Assembly: GCA_963735065.1 (NCBI GenBank)
Contig: CAVTJL010000006.1
Coordinates: 1-64,000 of the forward strand
Direction: 5' to 3'
DNA length: 64,000 bases
Origin: CAVTJL01 sp963735065
GTDB taxonomy: Bacteria > Pseudomonadota > Alphaproteobacteria > Geminicoccales > Geminicoccaceae
Of the stretch, positions 33,073-42,359 are shown piece after piece. Below the pieces are notes generated by a model. That model did not search any database. It was given only the letters and a program-made list of their open reading frames with translations, and was not told the DNA's origin. Every line of letters starts with the position of its first letter. Position 1 is the first letter of the stretch. Position numbers and translations under genes: made by a program.

Positions 33073-35145
33073 CGCACGCCCTCCAGCTTGATCACGAGAT
33101 TGCCGGCACGGTCCCGGATGACCGTGGCGCCGGGCGGCACGACGGTGGTGGCGTCGAGCTGGGTGATCACGGCCGGGCCGGGCACCGGCCGCTCGACGGG
33201 CAGGTCGTCGCGCTTGCAGAACAGGGTCGGAAGACGCTCGAGGCCGTTGCTCGTGCGGAAGACCGCGGCGCCCTTGGGCTCGAGCACGGCACCTTCCGCC
33301 TCTCCCTCCGGCGTCGGTGCCGCCAGCTTCGGCATGTCGCCCCGGGCGGTGACGCGCACGTTCACGATCTCGACCGGGCTCTCCTCGAAGCGATGGCCGT
33401 ACTCGACCTCGTGGCGCGCATGAAAATCCTCGATCAGGCGCGCCAGCGCCGCGGCGTCGAAGGCTCCTTCGGCGATCGCGATGCGAAGCTCATAGCCCTG
33501 GCCGGCATAGCGCACGTCGGCAGCGCGGGCGAAGCTGCGACGCTCCTCCTCCACGCCATCGGCCTCGAGCTGCGCAGCCAGCCCCGCCTCCATCGCGGCG
33601 AAGTCGTCCGATATCCGATCCAGGTCGACACTGCCCTGCTGCTGGAACGAGGTGCGCACGGCGTCGTATTTGAGGTCGGTCGTGAGCAGTCCCACGGCCG
33701 AGTTGATGCCCGGGTGCAGCGGCACGATGACCTCGCCGATGCCGAGCTGGGCCGCCACCTCGGCACCGTGCAGCGGCCCGGCGCCGCCGAAGGCGACGAG
33801 CGCATAGTCGCGCGGGTCGATGCCCTTCTGCACGGTGCGCGAGAGGATGGCGTTGGCCATGTTGGCGTTGACCAGGGTGAGGATGCCCTCGGCCGTCTCC
33901 AGCAGCGGCAGACCCAGACGCTCGGCGAGCCCGCCCACGGCGGTCTCGGCGGCCTCGGCATCGAGGCTCATCTGGCCCGCCAGGAGGCCCGCCGCGCCGA
34001 GCCGGCCCAACACGACGTGGGCATCCGTCACCGTGGGCTCGGTGCCGCCCCACCCATAGGCCGCGGGGCCTGGCTTGGCGCCGGCGCTCGCGGGACCGAC
34101 ACGGAAGGCGCCCGAGGGATCGATCCAGGCGATCGAGCCGCCGCCGGCGCCGATGGTGTGCACGTCGATCATCGGCACGAGGACGGGAAAGCCTGCGATC
34201 CAGGTGTCGCGGGCCGTGGCCTCGGCGAAGCCGCCAGCCGTCACGATGCCGATATCGGCGCTGGTGCCGCCGACATCGAAGGTGATGACATTGTCGCGGC
34301 CCGAGAGCAGCGCCCGACCAGGCACCACCAAGCACGCCCGCCGCCGGGCCGGAAAGAAGCGTCAGAACCGGGCGCTCGGCCACCATGGCGGCGGTGGCGA
34401 CACCGCCGTTCGAGCCCATCACGTGGAGATCGGCCTCGAAGCCCGCCTCGCCCAGCGCGCCTTCGAGCGCGCTCACATAGCGCGCCACCTTGGGCCCGAT
34501 GAAGGCGTTCATGGCGGCCGTGGTGAAGCGCTCGAACTCGCGGAACTGCGGCGTCACCGCCGAGGAGGTGGTGACGAACGTCCCTGGCAGCTCCTCCTTC
34601 AGGATGGCCTCGGCCCGCTGCTCATGCGCGGGGTTGAGGTAGCTGAAGAGAAAGCAGACGGCGACGGCCTCGACGCCGGCCTCGCGCAGCGCCCGGGCTG
34701 CGGCCCGCACACCTTCCTCGTCCAGGGGCTCCAGCACCTCGCCGCGCGGCGGCACCAGCCGCTCGCGCACGGTCAGACGGTGGCGCCGCTTGACGAGCGG
34801 CCGCTCCTGCCAGGGGATCTCCTGCTGGATCGAGTAGTTCTGCGGGCGCTGGTGGCGGCCGATGTGGAGGATGTCGCGATAGCCCTCCGTCGTCACCATG
34901 CCGGTCCTGGCACCCTTGTGCTCGAGCATGGCGTTCGTCGCGACCGTCGTCGCATGCAGCACATGCGTGACGGATCCCGTCGTCACGCCGGCCTTCCCGC
35001 AGAGCTCGACCAGCCCCTGGAGCACCCCGCGCGAAGGATCATCCGGCGTCGAGGCCACCTTGTGCACAACGGTGCTCGCTTGTGCCGTGTCGGCCAGGAT
35101 CAGGTCGGTGAAGGTTCCGCCGACATCAACTCCGACAATGATCAT
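33069..35145 (-). pseudogene. hyuA: Hydantoinase/oxoprolinase subunit A (HyuA), frameshifted
   Basis: The first frame starts at 35145 with IIVGVDVGGTFTDLIL, the ASKHA-type phosphate-binding strand, and includes VMGSNGGVATA and LSGPAAGVLGGAW. The second frame carries the second phosphate-binding motif NVITFDVGGTSADIGIV and the rest of the hydantoinase A domain to 33069. One extra base at about 34305-34315 splits the ATP-binding region between the two. The joined protein would be about 690 aa, normal for HyuA. It should act with HyuB in ATP-dependent lactam opening. A 160-base gap separates it from the amino-acid dehydrogenase gene upstream. Confidence 0.83.
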
Positions 35146-35305
35146 GCTGCCCTACCTCGCGACCTGCCCACGCGTGTCCTCTCAGCTCTGCGATACGCTC
35201 TGGATTATGCTGGCGGTTCCGCAGGTAGACACAGCTCGCATGCACGCGCCACCCCGTTCCGTCCGGGTGGGGTCTGCAGCGGGATCGGGCCGCCTCGTCC
35301 GATTG

Positions 35306-36412
35306 TCAGCGCCAGCGGCGGAGCTGACGGGCCGCCTCGATCCGCTCCCGGGCCAGGGCGACGGCAGCCTTGCGCGTGCCCATGCCTTCCTCGCCGGCCT
35401 TGTCGAGAACGGCCTCGGTGTTGGCCCGGACCTTGTCCTCGATGATCGCAAGCGCCTGGCGCTCCGTACCGCCCGCATACTCGACCGCTGCTGCGATCAC
35501 CCCGCCAGCATTGGCGATGAAGTCCGGAACCAGGAGCACGCCGCGCCTCTCAAGCATCGTCTCGGCTGTGGCGGTGATCGGGATGTTGGCACCCGAGACG
35601 ACCATCCGCGCCTGCAGGCGGTCGGCGTTGCCCTCGTGGAGGACGTCCGGCCGGGCGGCAGGGATCCAGATCTCGGCGGGTGCGGCGATCAGGGCGTCCC
35701 CATCAGCTGCGCGGCCACCCGGGAAGGTTGAGACACTGCCGCCTGCCGCCTTGTGCGCCAGCAGCGCGTCGAGATCGAGGCCGTCGGGATCGATCCGGCC
35801 ACCGCGGGAGTCCGAGACGCCGACCAGACGCGCGCCGCGCTGGCAGAGGAACCGGGAGGCGTGACGGCCGACCGAGCCGAAGCCCTGGACGACGAAGCGC
35901 GCCCCCTCGAGCGGGATGCCGGCGTGGCGGCAGGCGACCTCGGCAGCCACTGTGACGCCCAGGCCCGTAGCGCCGATGCGATCGAGCGGGATACCGCCGA
36001 TCTCGGGCGGCAGGCCCACGGACCTGCCGATCTCGTCCTTGACCCAGGCCATGCACCGCTCGTCCGTGCCCATGTCGGGTCCGGGAATGTACTCATCGAT
36101 GCCGCGGATCGCCTGGGCGAAAGCCCGGATCAGCCTTTCCTTGTCGGCCGCCGGCATCGCCGGGTCGGCGGCGATCACCGACTTGCCGCCGCCATGCGGC
36201 AGGCCTGCCGCGGCATTCTTGAAGCTCATCGCACGGGCGAGCCGAAAGCACTCCTCGACCGTCACGTCCTTGGCCATGCGCACGCCGCCGATCGCCGGAC
36301 CGCAGGCTACATTGTCGACCACCACGATGGCCTGGAGGTCGACCGAGGGCTCGTAGAGCGCCACGACCTTGCGCGGCCCCAGATCATCCGTGAACGCGAG
36401 CAGATTTTTCAT
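35306..36412 (-). CDS. Leu/Phe/Val/Glu-type amino-acid dehydrogenase
   Basis: 368 aa. The substrate domain has AMSFKNAAAGLPHGGGKSVI with K65 and K77 placed as the substrate-binding and catalytic lysines, and IPGPDMGTDE with D113. The Rossmann domain has VVQGFGSVG. The enzyme deaminates an amino acid to a 2-oxoacid with NAD(P)+. It lies 25 bases after the E2 gene of a 2-oxoacid dehydrogenase complex, so a branched-chain amino acid feeding that complex is the most economical reading. Glutamate specificity cannot be excluded. Confidence 0.83.
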   Translation of the reverse strand: MKNLLAFTDDLGPRKVVALYEPSVDLQAIVVVDNVACGPAIGGVRMAKDVTVEECFRLARAMSFKNAAAGLPHGGGKSVIAADPAMPAADKERLIRAFAQAIRGIDEYIPGPDMGTDERCMAWVKDEIGRSVGLPPEIGGIPLDRIGATGLGVTVAAEVACRHAGIPLEGARFVVQGFGSVGRHASRFLCQRGARLVGVSDSRGGRIDPDGLDLDALLAHKAAGGSVSTFPGGRAADGDALIAAPAEIWIPAARPDVLHEGNADRLQARMVVSGANIPITATAETMLERRGVLLVPDFIANAGGVIAAAVEYAGGTERQALAIIEDKVRANTEAVLDKAGEEGMGTRKAAVALARERIEAARQLRRWR

Positions 36413-36437
36413 CGTCGCCTCCCTGGATCCGCCTCGC

Positions 36438-37541
36438 TCAATCCGGCCGCTCGAGATCCGCGATCACGCTCGCGAGGAAGCGGGCCGCCTCGCCGCCCAT
36501 CACCGCGCGATGATCGAAGGTGAGGGAGAGCGGCAGGACGCGGGTGACCGCCGGCTTGCCGTCCCGCACCCGCACGGCCTCGCGCACCCGACCGGCACCC
36601 AGGATCGCCACCTGCGGAGGCAACACCACTAGCTGGGCGTGCCGGCCGCCGAACATGCCGAAGTTGGAGAGCGTGATGGTCTGGCCGACGAGCTCGCTGC
36701 GCGGGATGCTGCGTTTTCTCACGTCCGCCTTCATCGCATCGAGCCCGCGGCGGAGATCGGCGGCGTCCCGGTTGCCGACGTCGCGCAGCACAGGAACGAA
36801 AAGCCCGTCCGGCGTGTCGGTGGCGATTCCGAGATCGACCCGCTCGTGAAGGACGCGGCCCTGCTCCTCGCCCATGAAATGGGCGTTGAGGGCGGGCTCG
36901 GCGCGGCAGCCCGCGGCGATCGCCCGCACCAGGCGGATCGTGACGTCCTGGCCCTCGGCCCAGCCGCCGATGTCCGCCTCGTCGGTCACCGTCGCCGGCA
37001 CGATGCTGGCGTGCGAGCGCGTCATGTTGCGGGCCATCGCGCGCCGCACCCCGCGCAGCGGCTCGACCCTCTCGCCGCCGCCGCCCTCGGGCGCTCCTGC
37101 TGCAGCCTCGATATCGGCGCGGGTCATCGTGCCTTCGGGCCCGGTCGGCCGCACCTTGGCGAGATCGACACCCAGCTCCTGGGCCAGACGGCGCAGCGCC
37201 GGCGCCACCCGCAGGCCGGACGGGGTTGCCGCCGGTGCCCTGGGTGGTGGTGTCTTCGGGGCGCCGGTCTCGAGCTCGCCCACGACGGTGCCGGTATCCG
37301 CGCTCTCGCCGCCCTCGAATTCCACGAGCGGCGCCCCGATCGGCACGATGTCGCCGGGCTTGCCGTGCAACTTGGCGATCCGGCCCGCATGCGGCGAGGG
37401 GATCTCCACCACCGCCTTGTCCGTCTCGACCGACAAGAGCGGCTGCTCGGCCACGACGTGATCGCCGGGACCCACGCTCCAGGTGACGATCTCCGCCTCC
37501 TGGAGGCCCTCGCCCAGATCGGGCAGCCTGAAGACGCTCAT
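36438..37541 (-). CDS. 2-oxoacid dehydrogenase E2 (dihydrolipoamide acyltransferase)
   Basis: 367 aa. A single lipoyl domain has K42 in VETDKAVVEIPSPHAG. A peripheral-subunit-binding domain follows (VAPALRRLAQELGVDLAKV). The catalytic domain ends in FDHRAVMGGEAARFL with H344. The motif deviates from the classical DHRxxDG. The start at 37541 overlaps the E1-beta stop by ATGA; the longer frame upstream is a shadow of E1-beta. It transfers the acyl group to coenzyme A. One lipoyl domain and the neighbours favour a branched-chain complex over pyruvate. Confidence 0.88.
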   Translation of the reverse strand: MSVFRLPDLGEGLQEAEIVTWSVGPGDHVVAEQPLLSVETDKAVVEIPSPHAGRIAKLHGKPGDIVPIGAPLVEFEGGESADTGTVVGELETGAPKTPPPRAPAATPSGLRVAPALRRLAQELGVDLAKVRPTGPEGTMTRADIEAAAGAPEGGGGERVEPLRGVRRAMARNMTRSHASIVPATVTDEADIGGWAEGQDVTIRLVRAIAAGCRAEPALNAHFMGEEQGRVLHERVDLGIATDTPDGLFVPVLRDVGNRDAADLRRGLDAMKADVRKRSIPRSELVGQTITLSNFGMFGGRHAQLVVLPPQVAILGAGRVREAVRVRDGKPAVTRVLPLSLTFDHRAVMGGEAARFLASVIADLERPD

Positions 37542-38518
37542 CGGAACTCCATGGCGCGGCGGGCAGCCGCCAGCACGCGCTCGACGTCGGGGAGATAGTG
37601 CTGCTCGAGGCGGGGTAGCGGCACCGGCACGTCCGGCGCCGCCACGCGCTGGACCGGCGCCATCAGTGAGAAGAGCCCCTCCTCGGCGATGCAGGCCGCG
37701 ATCTCGCTCCCCAGCCCGCCCGCACGCGTCGCCTCCTGCACGATGACGCACCGGCCGGTGCGGCCGACCGAGGCCAGGACTGTCTCGGTGTCGAGAGGCT
37801 TCAGGGTCGCGACGTCGATGACGTCGGCCTCGACGCCTTCGGCCGCCAGCGTCTCGGCCGCCTTGAGCGTCTCGACCAGCATGGCCCCCCAGGCGACGAG
37901 CGTGATGTCCCGGCCTTCGCGAACGCGGAAGCACTGGTCGAGCGGCAGGGCCTCGCCATCGTCCGCCACCTCTTCCTTGAAGGCGCGATAGATCCGCTTG
38001 GGCTCGAGGAAGACGACCGGATCGGGGTCGCGGATCGCCGCCAGCAGCAGGCCGTAGGCCCGCCGCGGCGAGGAGGGCACGACCACGCGCAGGCCGGGAA
38101 TGTGGGCGTAGAGCGCCTCCATGCTCTCGGAGTGATGCTCGGGCGCCTTGATGCCGCCGCCATAGGGTGCACGCACCACGATCGGGCAGGAAAGGCGGCC
38201 GCGTGTGCGATTGCGCAGCCGGCTCGCATGGCAGATCAGCTGGTCGATCGCCGGGTAAAGAAAGCCCGAGAACTGGAACTCGACGACCGGGCGCATGCCC
38301 TGGGCTCCCAGGCCCACCGCCATGCCCGCGATCAGCGCCTCCGAGAGCGGCGTGTCGATCACCCGCTCATCGCCGAAGCGATCGAGAAGCCCCTCCGTCG
38401 CGCGGAAGACGCCGCCGTCCCTGCCCACATCCTCGCCCAGGACCAGGACGCTCGCGTCCTCCTCCATGGCGCGGCCGAGCGCCATGCGCACAGCCTCGAC
38501 CAGGGTGATCTCGGCCAT
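37538..38518 (-). CDS. 2-oxoacid dehydrogenase E1 beta subunit
   Basis: 326 aa. It begins AEITLVEAVRMALGRAMEED and has VLGEDVGRDGGVFRATEGL, EFQFSGFLYPAIDQL and the transketolase-type C-terminal swivel domain. It forms the thiamine-diphosphate-binding E1 heterotetramer with the alpha subunit, whose gene it overlaps by ATGA. FSGFLYPAIDQLICHASRLR agrees with branched-chain E1-beta proteins. Confidence 0.88.
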   Translation of the reverse strand: MAEITLVEAVRMALGRAMEEDASVLVLGEDVGRDGGVFRATEGLLDRFGDERVIDTPLSEALIAGMAVGLGAQGMRPVVEFQFSGFLYPAIDQLICHASRLRNRTRGRLSCPIVVRAPYGGGIKAPEHHSESMEALYAHIPGLRVVVPSSPRRAYGLLLAAIRDPDPVVFLEPKRIYRAFKEEVADDGEALPLDQCFRVREGRDITLVAWGAMLVETLKAAETLAAEGVEADVIDVATLKPLDTETVLASVGRTGRCVIVQEATRAGGLGSEIAACIAEEGLFSLMAPVQRVAAPDVPVPLPRLEQHYLPDVERVLAAARRAMEFR

Positions 38519-39588
38519 CACCCAGCCTCCCGCGCCGCGAGCGCGGCGCGCTGGCCTTCCATGGCAGCCGGTAGCGTGGCGAACACATGGTCGATCATGG
38601 CGGTCACGGGCTGCGGCTCGCGCGCGAGGTAGCGCTCGACCGCAGCGTCGATCTTCTCGGCGCAGCTGGCGAGCAGCCGCTCCTCCTCGGCCTTGCTCCA
38701 GAGCTTGCGCGCCACCAGGAGGGTGCGCAGGCGCGCTATGGGCTCCTGCTTCCAGCGCTCGCTCACCTGGGTATCGTCGCGGTAGCGGCGCGCATCGTCC
38801 GCCGTCGTGTGGTCCGAGAGCCGGTAGGTGACGGCCTCGACCAGTGCCGGGCGGCCCTCGGTCCGGGCACGCTCGATCGCCTGGCCGACGACGGCGCGCA
38901 CCGCGACCACGTCGTTGCCGTCGACCTGCATGCCGGCGATGCCCGCGGCGATCGCCTTTTGCGCCAGCGTCTCGGCCGCCGTCTGGCGCCCCCGCGGCAC
39001 CGAGATGGCCCACCCATTGTTGTTGACCACGAAGACCGCGGGCAGGCCCCAGACTCCCGCGGCGTTGATCGCCTCGTAGAAGTCGCCCTTGGAGGAGCCG
39101 CCGTCGCCCAGCACGCAGACCGCGACGCGCGGCTGGTTGCGCAGGCGGAAGGCCAGGGCGACGCCCACCGCATGCGCGGCTTGCGTCGCTACCGGGACGC
39201 AGACCGGGAAATCCTGGCGCGGACCGGCGAAATCCGAGCCGCGCTCGTCGCCGCCCCAATAGGCCAGCAGCTCGTCGAGCGCGACGCCGCGCCAGATCAT
39301 GGCGCCCTGCTCGCGAAAGGAGGGCAGCAGCACGTCCTCCTTGCGCATCGCAGCACCGATGCCCACCGCCACGCCTTCCTGGCCCAGCGAGGAGGCGTAG
39401 GTGCCGAGCCGGCCCGTCCGCTGCAGGGCCACGGCCTTGGCGTCGAAGGCCCGTGTCAGGACCATGCCACGGTAAAGGTCGACCAGCGCCCCCTCGTCCT
39501 CCGCGAAGGCCGGCAGGCCGGCCACAAGGGTTCCGTCCGGGCGCACCATCTCGACCCGATCGACGGTGAAGGCGGCTATCGCCGTCAT
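38518..39588 (-). CDS. 2-oxoacid dehydrogenase E1 alpha subunit
   Basis: 356 aa from the ATG at 39588, the first gene of the complex operon. The thiamine-diphosphate motif GDGGSSKGDFYEAINAAGVW followed by VVNNNGWAIS is complete, and the phosphorylation-loop region YRLSDHTTADDARRYRD is of the branched-chain type. Decarboxylation of the 2-oxoacid occurs here with the beta subunit. No E3 (lipoamide dehydrogenase) gene is present in the cluster, so a shared E3 is implied. Confidence 0.88.
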   Translation of the reverse strand: MTAIAAFTVDRVEMVRPDGTLVAGLPAFAEDEGALVDLYRGMVLTRAFDAKAVALQRTGRLGTYASSLGQEGVAVGIGAAMRKEDVLLPSFREQGAMIWRGVALDELLAYWGGDERGSDFAGPRQDFPVCVPVATQAAHAVGVALAFRLRNQPRVAVCVLGDGGSSKGDFYEAINAAGVWGLPAVFVVNNNGWAISVPRGRQTAAETLAQKAIAAGIAGMQVDGNDVVAVRAVVGQAIERARTEGRPALVEAVTYRLSDHTTADDARRYRDDTQVSERWKQEPIARLRTLLVARKLWSKAEEERLLASCAEKIDAAVERYLAREPQPVTAMIDHVFATLPAAMEGQRAALAAREAG

Positions 39589-39734
39589 CTGTTCTTGCCT
39601 CCGCTGATCGGCGCCAACCGTTGCATCGACGGCGGGGCAGCGTCGTTGATCCTTCTCAAGCCGGCACGTGCTTGTCGCCGGGGCACCAGGAAGGATTTCG
39701 ACGCAGGGTTGGGCGCCGGTCTCGCTGTCTAAAT

Positions 39735-40691
39735 CTAAGCTGGAGCGGGCAGGCTCGTCGGCAAGGCTTGCGTCTCGCCGCCGAGGCGGCCCACCTCGGC
39801 CCGCAGCAGCTCCCCGAATATCTGGACGGGTAGCATCGCCTCCAATGATCGGCGCACGAGCAGGCCGGCCGGAAAGCTCCAGATCGGCCGGCGATAGGGC
39901 AGGATGCCGATGCGCGAGGAGGGCAGGGAGCGCACCAGCGGCTCGGCGAGGCAGGCGAGATAGGGGCCGGCCTCGAGCAGGTGGATGACCGCGAAGAGGG
40001 AGCTGGCCTCGACGGCGAAGCGCGGCGGCGCGCCGCCGGCGGCCTGCAGCGCCGGGAGGAGCTTGGCGATCACCTCGCGGTCCTCCTGGTAGATGATCCA
40101 CCGGTAAGGATCGAGGTCGGGGGCCTCGATCGCCGGCCTGGCGCTAAGCGGATGGGCGCGGCCGGCAACGAGGCGCATCGCGATCGTCGTCAGTTCGTGG
40201 CGCGCCATGGAGGGCGGCAGCGGCTCGTCCCGCGGCAGCGCGCTGACCACAAGGTCGAGATCGCCGCGGAACAGCTTCGGATGGGTGATCGTGTTGACGC
40301 CCGCCAGAAGCTCGACCTGCAGGTCCGGGAAGCGCTCGTGCAGGCGAGCGATGGCGCGCGGCACGATGGCCGAGCCCCAGAACGGCCCGGCGCCGATCCG
40401 CAGCTTGCCCTTGTGGCCGCGCCGGACCGCCTCGAGCTCGGCCTCGGCGAACCGGCATTCGGTGGCGATACCCTGCGCGTGGCGCAGCATGATCTCGCCA
40501 TAGGGGGTGAGCGCCATCCCGCGGCTGCGTCGCTCGAACAGCGAGGCACCCAACGTGTCCTCGAGCCTTCGGATGCTCTTCGTCAGCGCGGGCTGGCTCA
40601 GCCCGAGCCTGCGTGCCGCGGAGGTGAGGTTGCCGTCCTCGGCCACGGCCAGGAAGTGCCGCAGGAGCCCCAGGCTCGCCAGCATCGCCAT
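39735..40691 (-). CDS. LysR-family transcriptional regulator
   Basis: 318 aa. The N-terminal winged helix has LTSAARRLGLSQPALTKSIRRLEDTLG, followed by a substrate-binding-like effector domain. An ATG two codons later (40685) is an alternative start. It is divergent from the sulfatase gene with 98 bases between, which holds a T-N11-A site at 40707-40719. It most probably controls the sulfatase gene and itself. The 146 bases between its stop and the E1-alpha start hold no gene I can see. Confidence 0.9.
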   Translation of the reverse strand: MAMLASLGLLRHFLAVAEDGNLTSAARRLGLSQPALTKSIRRLEDTLGASLFERRSRGMALTPYGEIMLRHAQGIATECRFAEAELEAVRRGHKGKLRIGAGPFWGSAIVPRAIARLHERFPDLQVELLAGVNTITHPKLFRGDLDLVVSALPRDEPLPPSMARHELTTIAMRLVAGRAHPLSARPAIEAPDLDPYRWIIYQEDREVIAKLLPALQAAGGAPPRFAVEASSLFAVIHLLEAGPYLACLAEPLVRSLPSSRIGILPYRRPIWSFPAGLLVRRSLEAMLPVQIFGELLRAEVGRLGGETQALPTSLPAPA

Positions 40692-40706
40692 GCCCCCACG
40701 TTATCG

Positions 40707-40719
40707 TTCCGAATGGGAA
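40707..40719. promoter_or_regulatory. LysR-type T-N11-A box
   Basis: TTCC-GAATG-GGAA is a short inverted repeat with T and A exactly 11 bases apart. It is located in the divergent region between the LysR gene and the sulfatase gene. The octamer CGTTATCG occurs on both sides of it (near 40699 and 40730), which could form part of an extended recognition region. Confidence 0.4.
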
Positions 40720-40789
40720 TCGAATTTGACGTTATCGGGGCGCCTTGTCACCCTCAGCCGGTCCGGGAGGCAGCCAGAGCCGACGCATC

Positions 40790-42319
40790 ATGAAGGCGAT
40801 CTTCGTCCTGTTCGATTCGCTGAACCGTACGGCCATGGGCTGCTATGGCCGCAGCGCTGTCCGCACGCCCAACTTCGACAGGTTCGCGGCCCGGGCCGTC
40901 ACCTTCGACCGCCACTTCGTCGGCAGCCTGCCCTGCATGCCGGCGCGCCGCGACCTGCACACCGGCCGCCTCAACTTCATGCACCGGAGCTGGGGGCCGC
41001 TCGAGCCCTTCGACAATTCCTTCCCCGAGCTGCTGCGCGAGGCCGGCGTCCACACGCATCTGGTCACCGACCATATGCATTATTTCGAGGATGGCGGCGC
41101 CACCTACCACACGCGCTTCCGCACCTGGGACTACATCCGCGGTCAGGAGTACGATCCCTGGAAGGCGATGGTGCAGCCGCCGCTCGATCGCTTCCGCGAG
41201 CGCTACGATCCCGCGCACTACGATTTCGAGGCGGGCTGGAAGCGCACCCAGCACGCGATCAATCGCGAGCACTTCGTGGCCGAGGAGGATTTTCCCGGGC
41301 CCCGCTGCTTCGCCTCGGCCTTCGAGTTCCTCGACGCCAACCGTGGCAGTGACAGCTGGCTCATGCAGATCGAATGCTTCGACCCGCACGAGCCTTTTCA
41401 TGCGCCCGAGCGCTTCAAGGAGCCGTACCGCACCGGCTGGAACGGCGGCATCCTCGATTGGCCTGCCTACGAGAAGGTGGCCGACAGTCCCGAGGCGATC
41501 GCCGAGATCCGCGCCAACTACGCGGCGCTGGTTGCCATGTGCGACGCCTATTTCGGCCGTCTGCTCGACTATTTCGACGAGCACGACCTATGGCGCGACA
41601 CGGCGCTCGTGCTCTCCACGGATCACGGCTTCCTGCTGGCCGAGCACGACTGGTGGGGCAAGAACCTGATGCCCTACTATGCCGAGATCTCGAACATCCC
41701 ACTCATCGTCCACCATCCGGGCTTGGCGGGGCAGGCGGGCACGCGGCGCCAGGCGCTGACGCAGACGACCGACCTCATGCCCACCTTTCTTGACCTTTTC
41801 GGCCTGCCGGTGCCGGTCGAGGTCACGGGCCGGTCGCTGCTGCCGGTGCTGGAGCGGGATCAGCCCGTTCACGAGGCGGCCATCTTCGGCATGTTCGGCG
41901 GCCCGATCGGCGTCACCGACGGCCGCTGGACCTATTATCTCTACCCTGAGGACCTCTACGCGCCCGGGCTGCACGAGTACACGCTGATGCCGATGCATCT
42001 GCACACGCTCTTCACCGCGGCCGAGATGAAGACGTCGAAGCTCGTGGAGCCCTTCGGCTTCACGAAGGAGATGCCGCTTTTGCGCATCGACGCGCTCAAG
42101 GACGCAAGGCGCATCCCGATCCACGACGGCAAGCGCTTCGATCCCGGGATCGGCACCACGCTCTACGACCTCGAGGCCGACCCCCGGCAGGAGCGGCCGC
42201 TGCGCGATCCTCTTGTTGAGGCAAGGCTCGACGCCGCCATGATCGAGATCCTGATCGCGCACGACACGCCGCCGGAGCTCTACGGGCGCTATGGCCTCAC
42301 GGTGGCAGGCGCAGCCTGA
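40790..42319 (+). CDS. Type I (formylglycine) sulfatase
   Basis: 509 aa from the ATG at 40790. The maturation motif is C49-M-P-A-R53, where the cysteine is converted to formylglycine, followed by RDLHTGR. Metal and substrate residues appear in VLFDSLNR (D9), FDPHEPF (197-203), STDHG (D278, H279) and K291. No signal peptide is visible, so it is probably cytoplasmic. The family hydrolyses sulfate esters, and relatives hydrolyse phosphonate monoesters. LysR upstream and an orphan binding protein downstream suggest an imported sulfate ester. The GTG at 40745 would add 15 residues of low plausibility. Confidence 0.87.
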   Translation: MKAIFVLFDSLNRTAMGCYGRSAVRTPNFDRFAARAVTFDRHFVGSLPCMPARRDLHTGRLNFMHRSWGPLEPFDNSFPELLREAGVHTHLVTDHMHYFEDGGATYHTRFRTWDYIRGQEYDPWKAMVQPPLDRFRERYDPAHYDFEAGWKRTQHAINREHFVAEEDFPGPRCFASAFEFLDANRGSDSWLMQIECFDPHEPFHAPERFKEPYRTGWNGGILDWPAYEKVADSPEAIAEIRANYAALVAMCDAYFGRLLDYFDEHDLWRDTALVLSTDHGFLLAEHDWWGKNLMPYYAEISNIPLIVHHPGLAGQAGTRRQALTQTTDLMPTFLDLFGLPVPVEVTGRSLLPVLERDQPVHEAAIFGMFGGPIGVTDGRWTYYLYPEDLYAPGLHEYTLMPMHLHTLFTAAEMKTSKLVEPFGFTKEMPLLRIDALKDARRIPIHDGKRFDPGIGTTLYDLEADPRQERPLRDPLVEARLDAAMIEILIAHDTPPELYGRYGLTVAGAA

Positions 42320-42359
42320 CCCGGGGACCTTCGAAAAGAGACAAGCAGGGAGCAACGAG

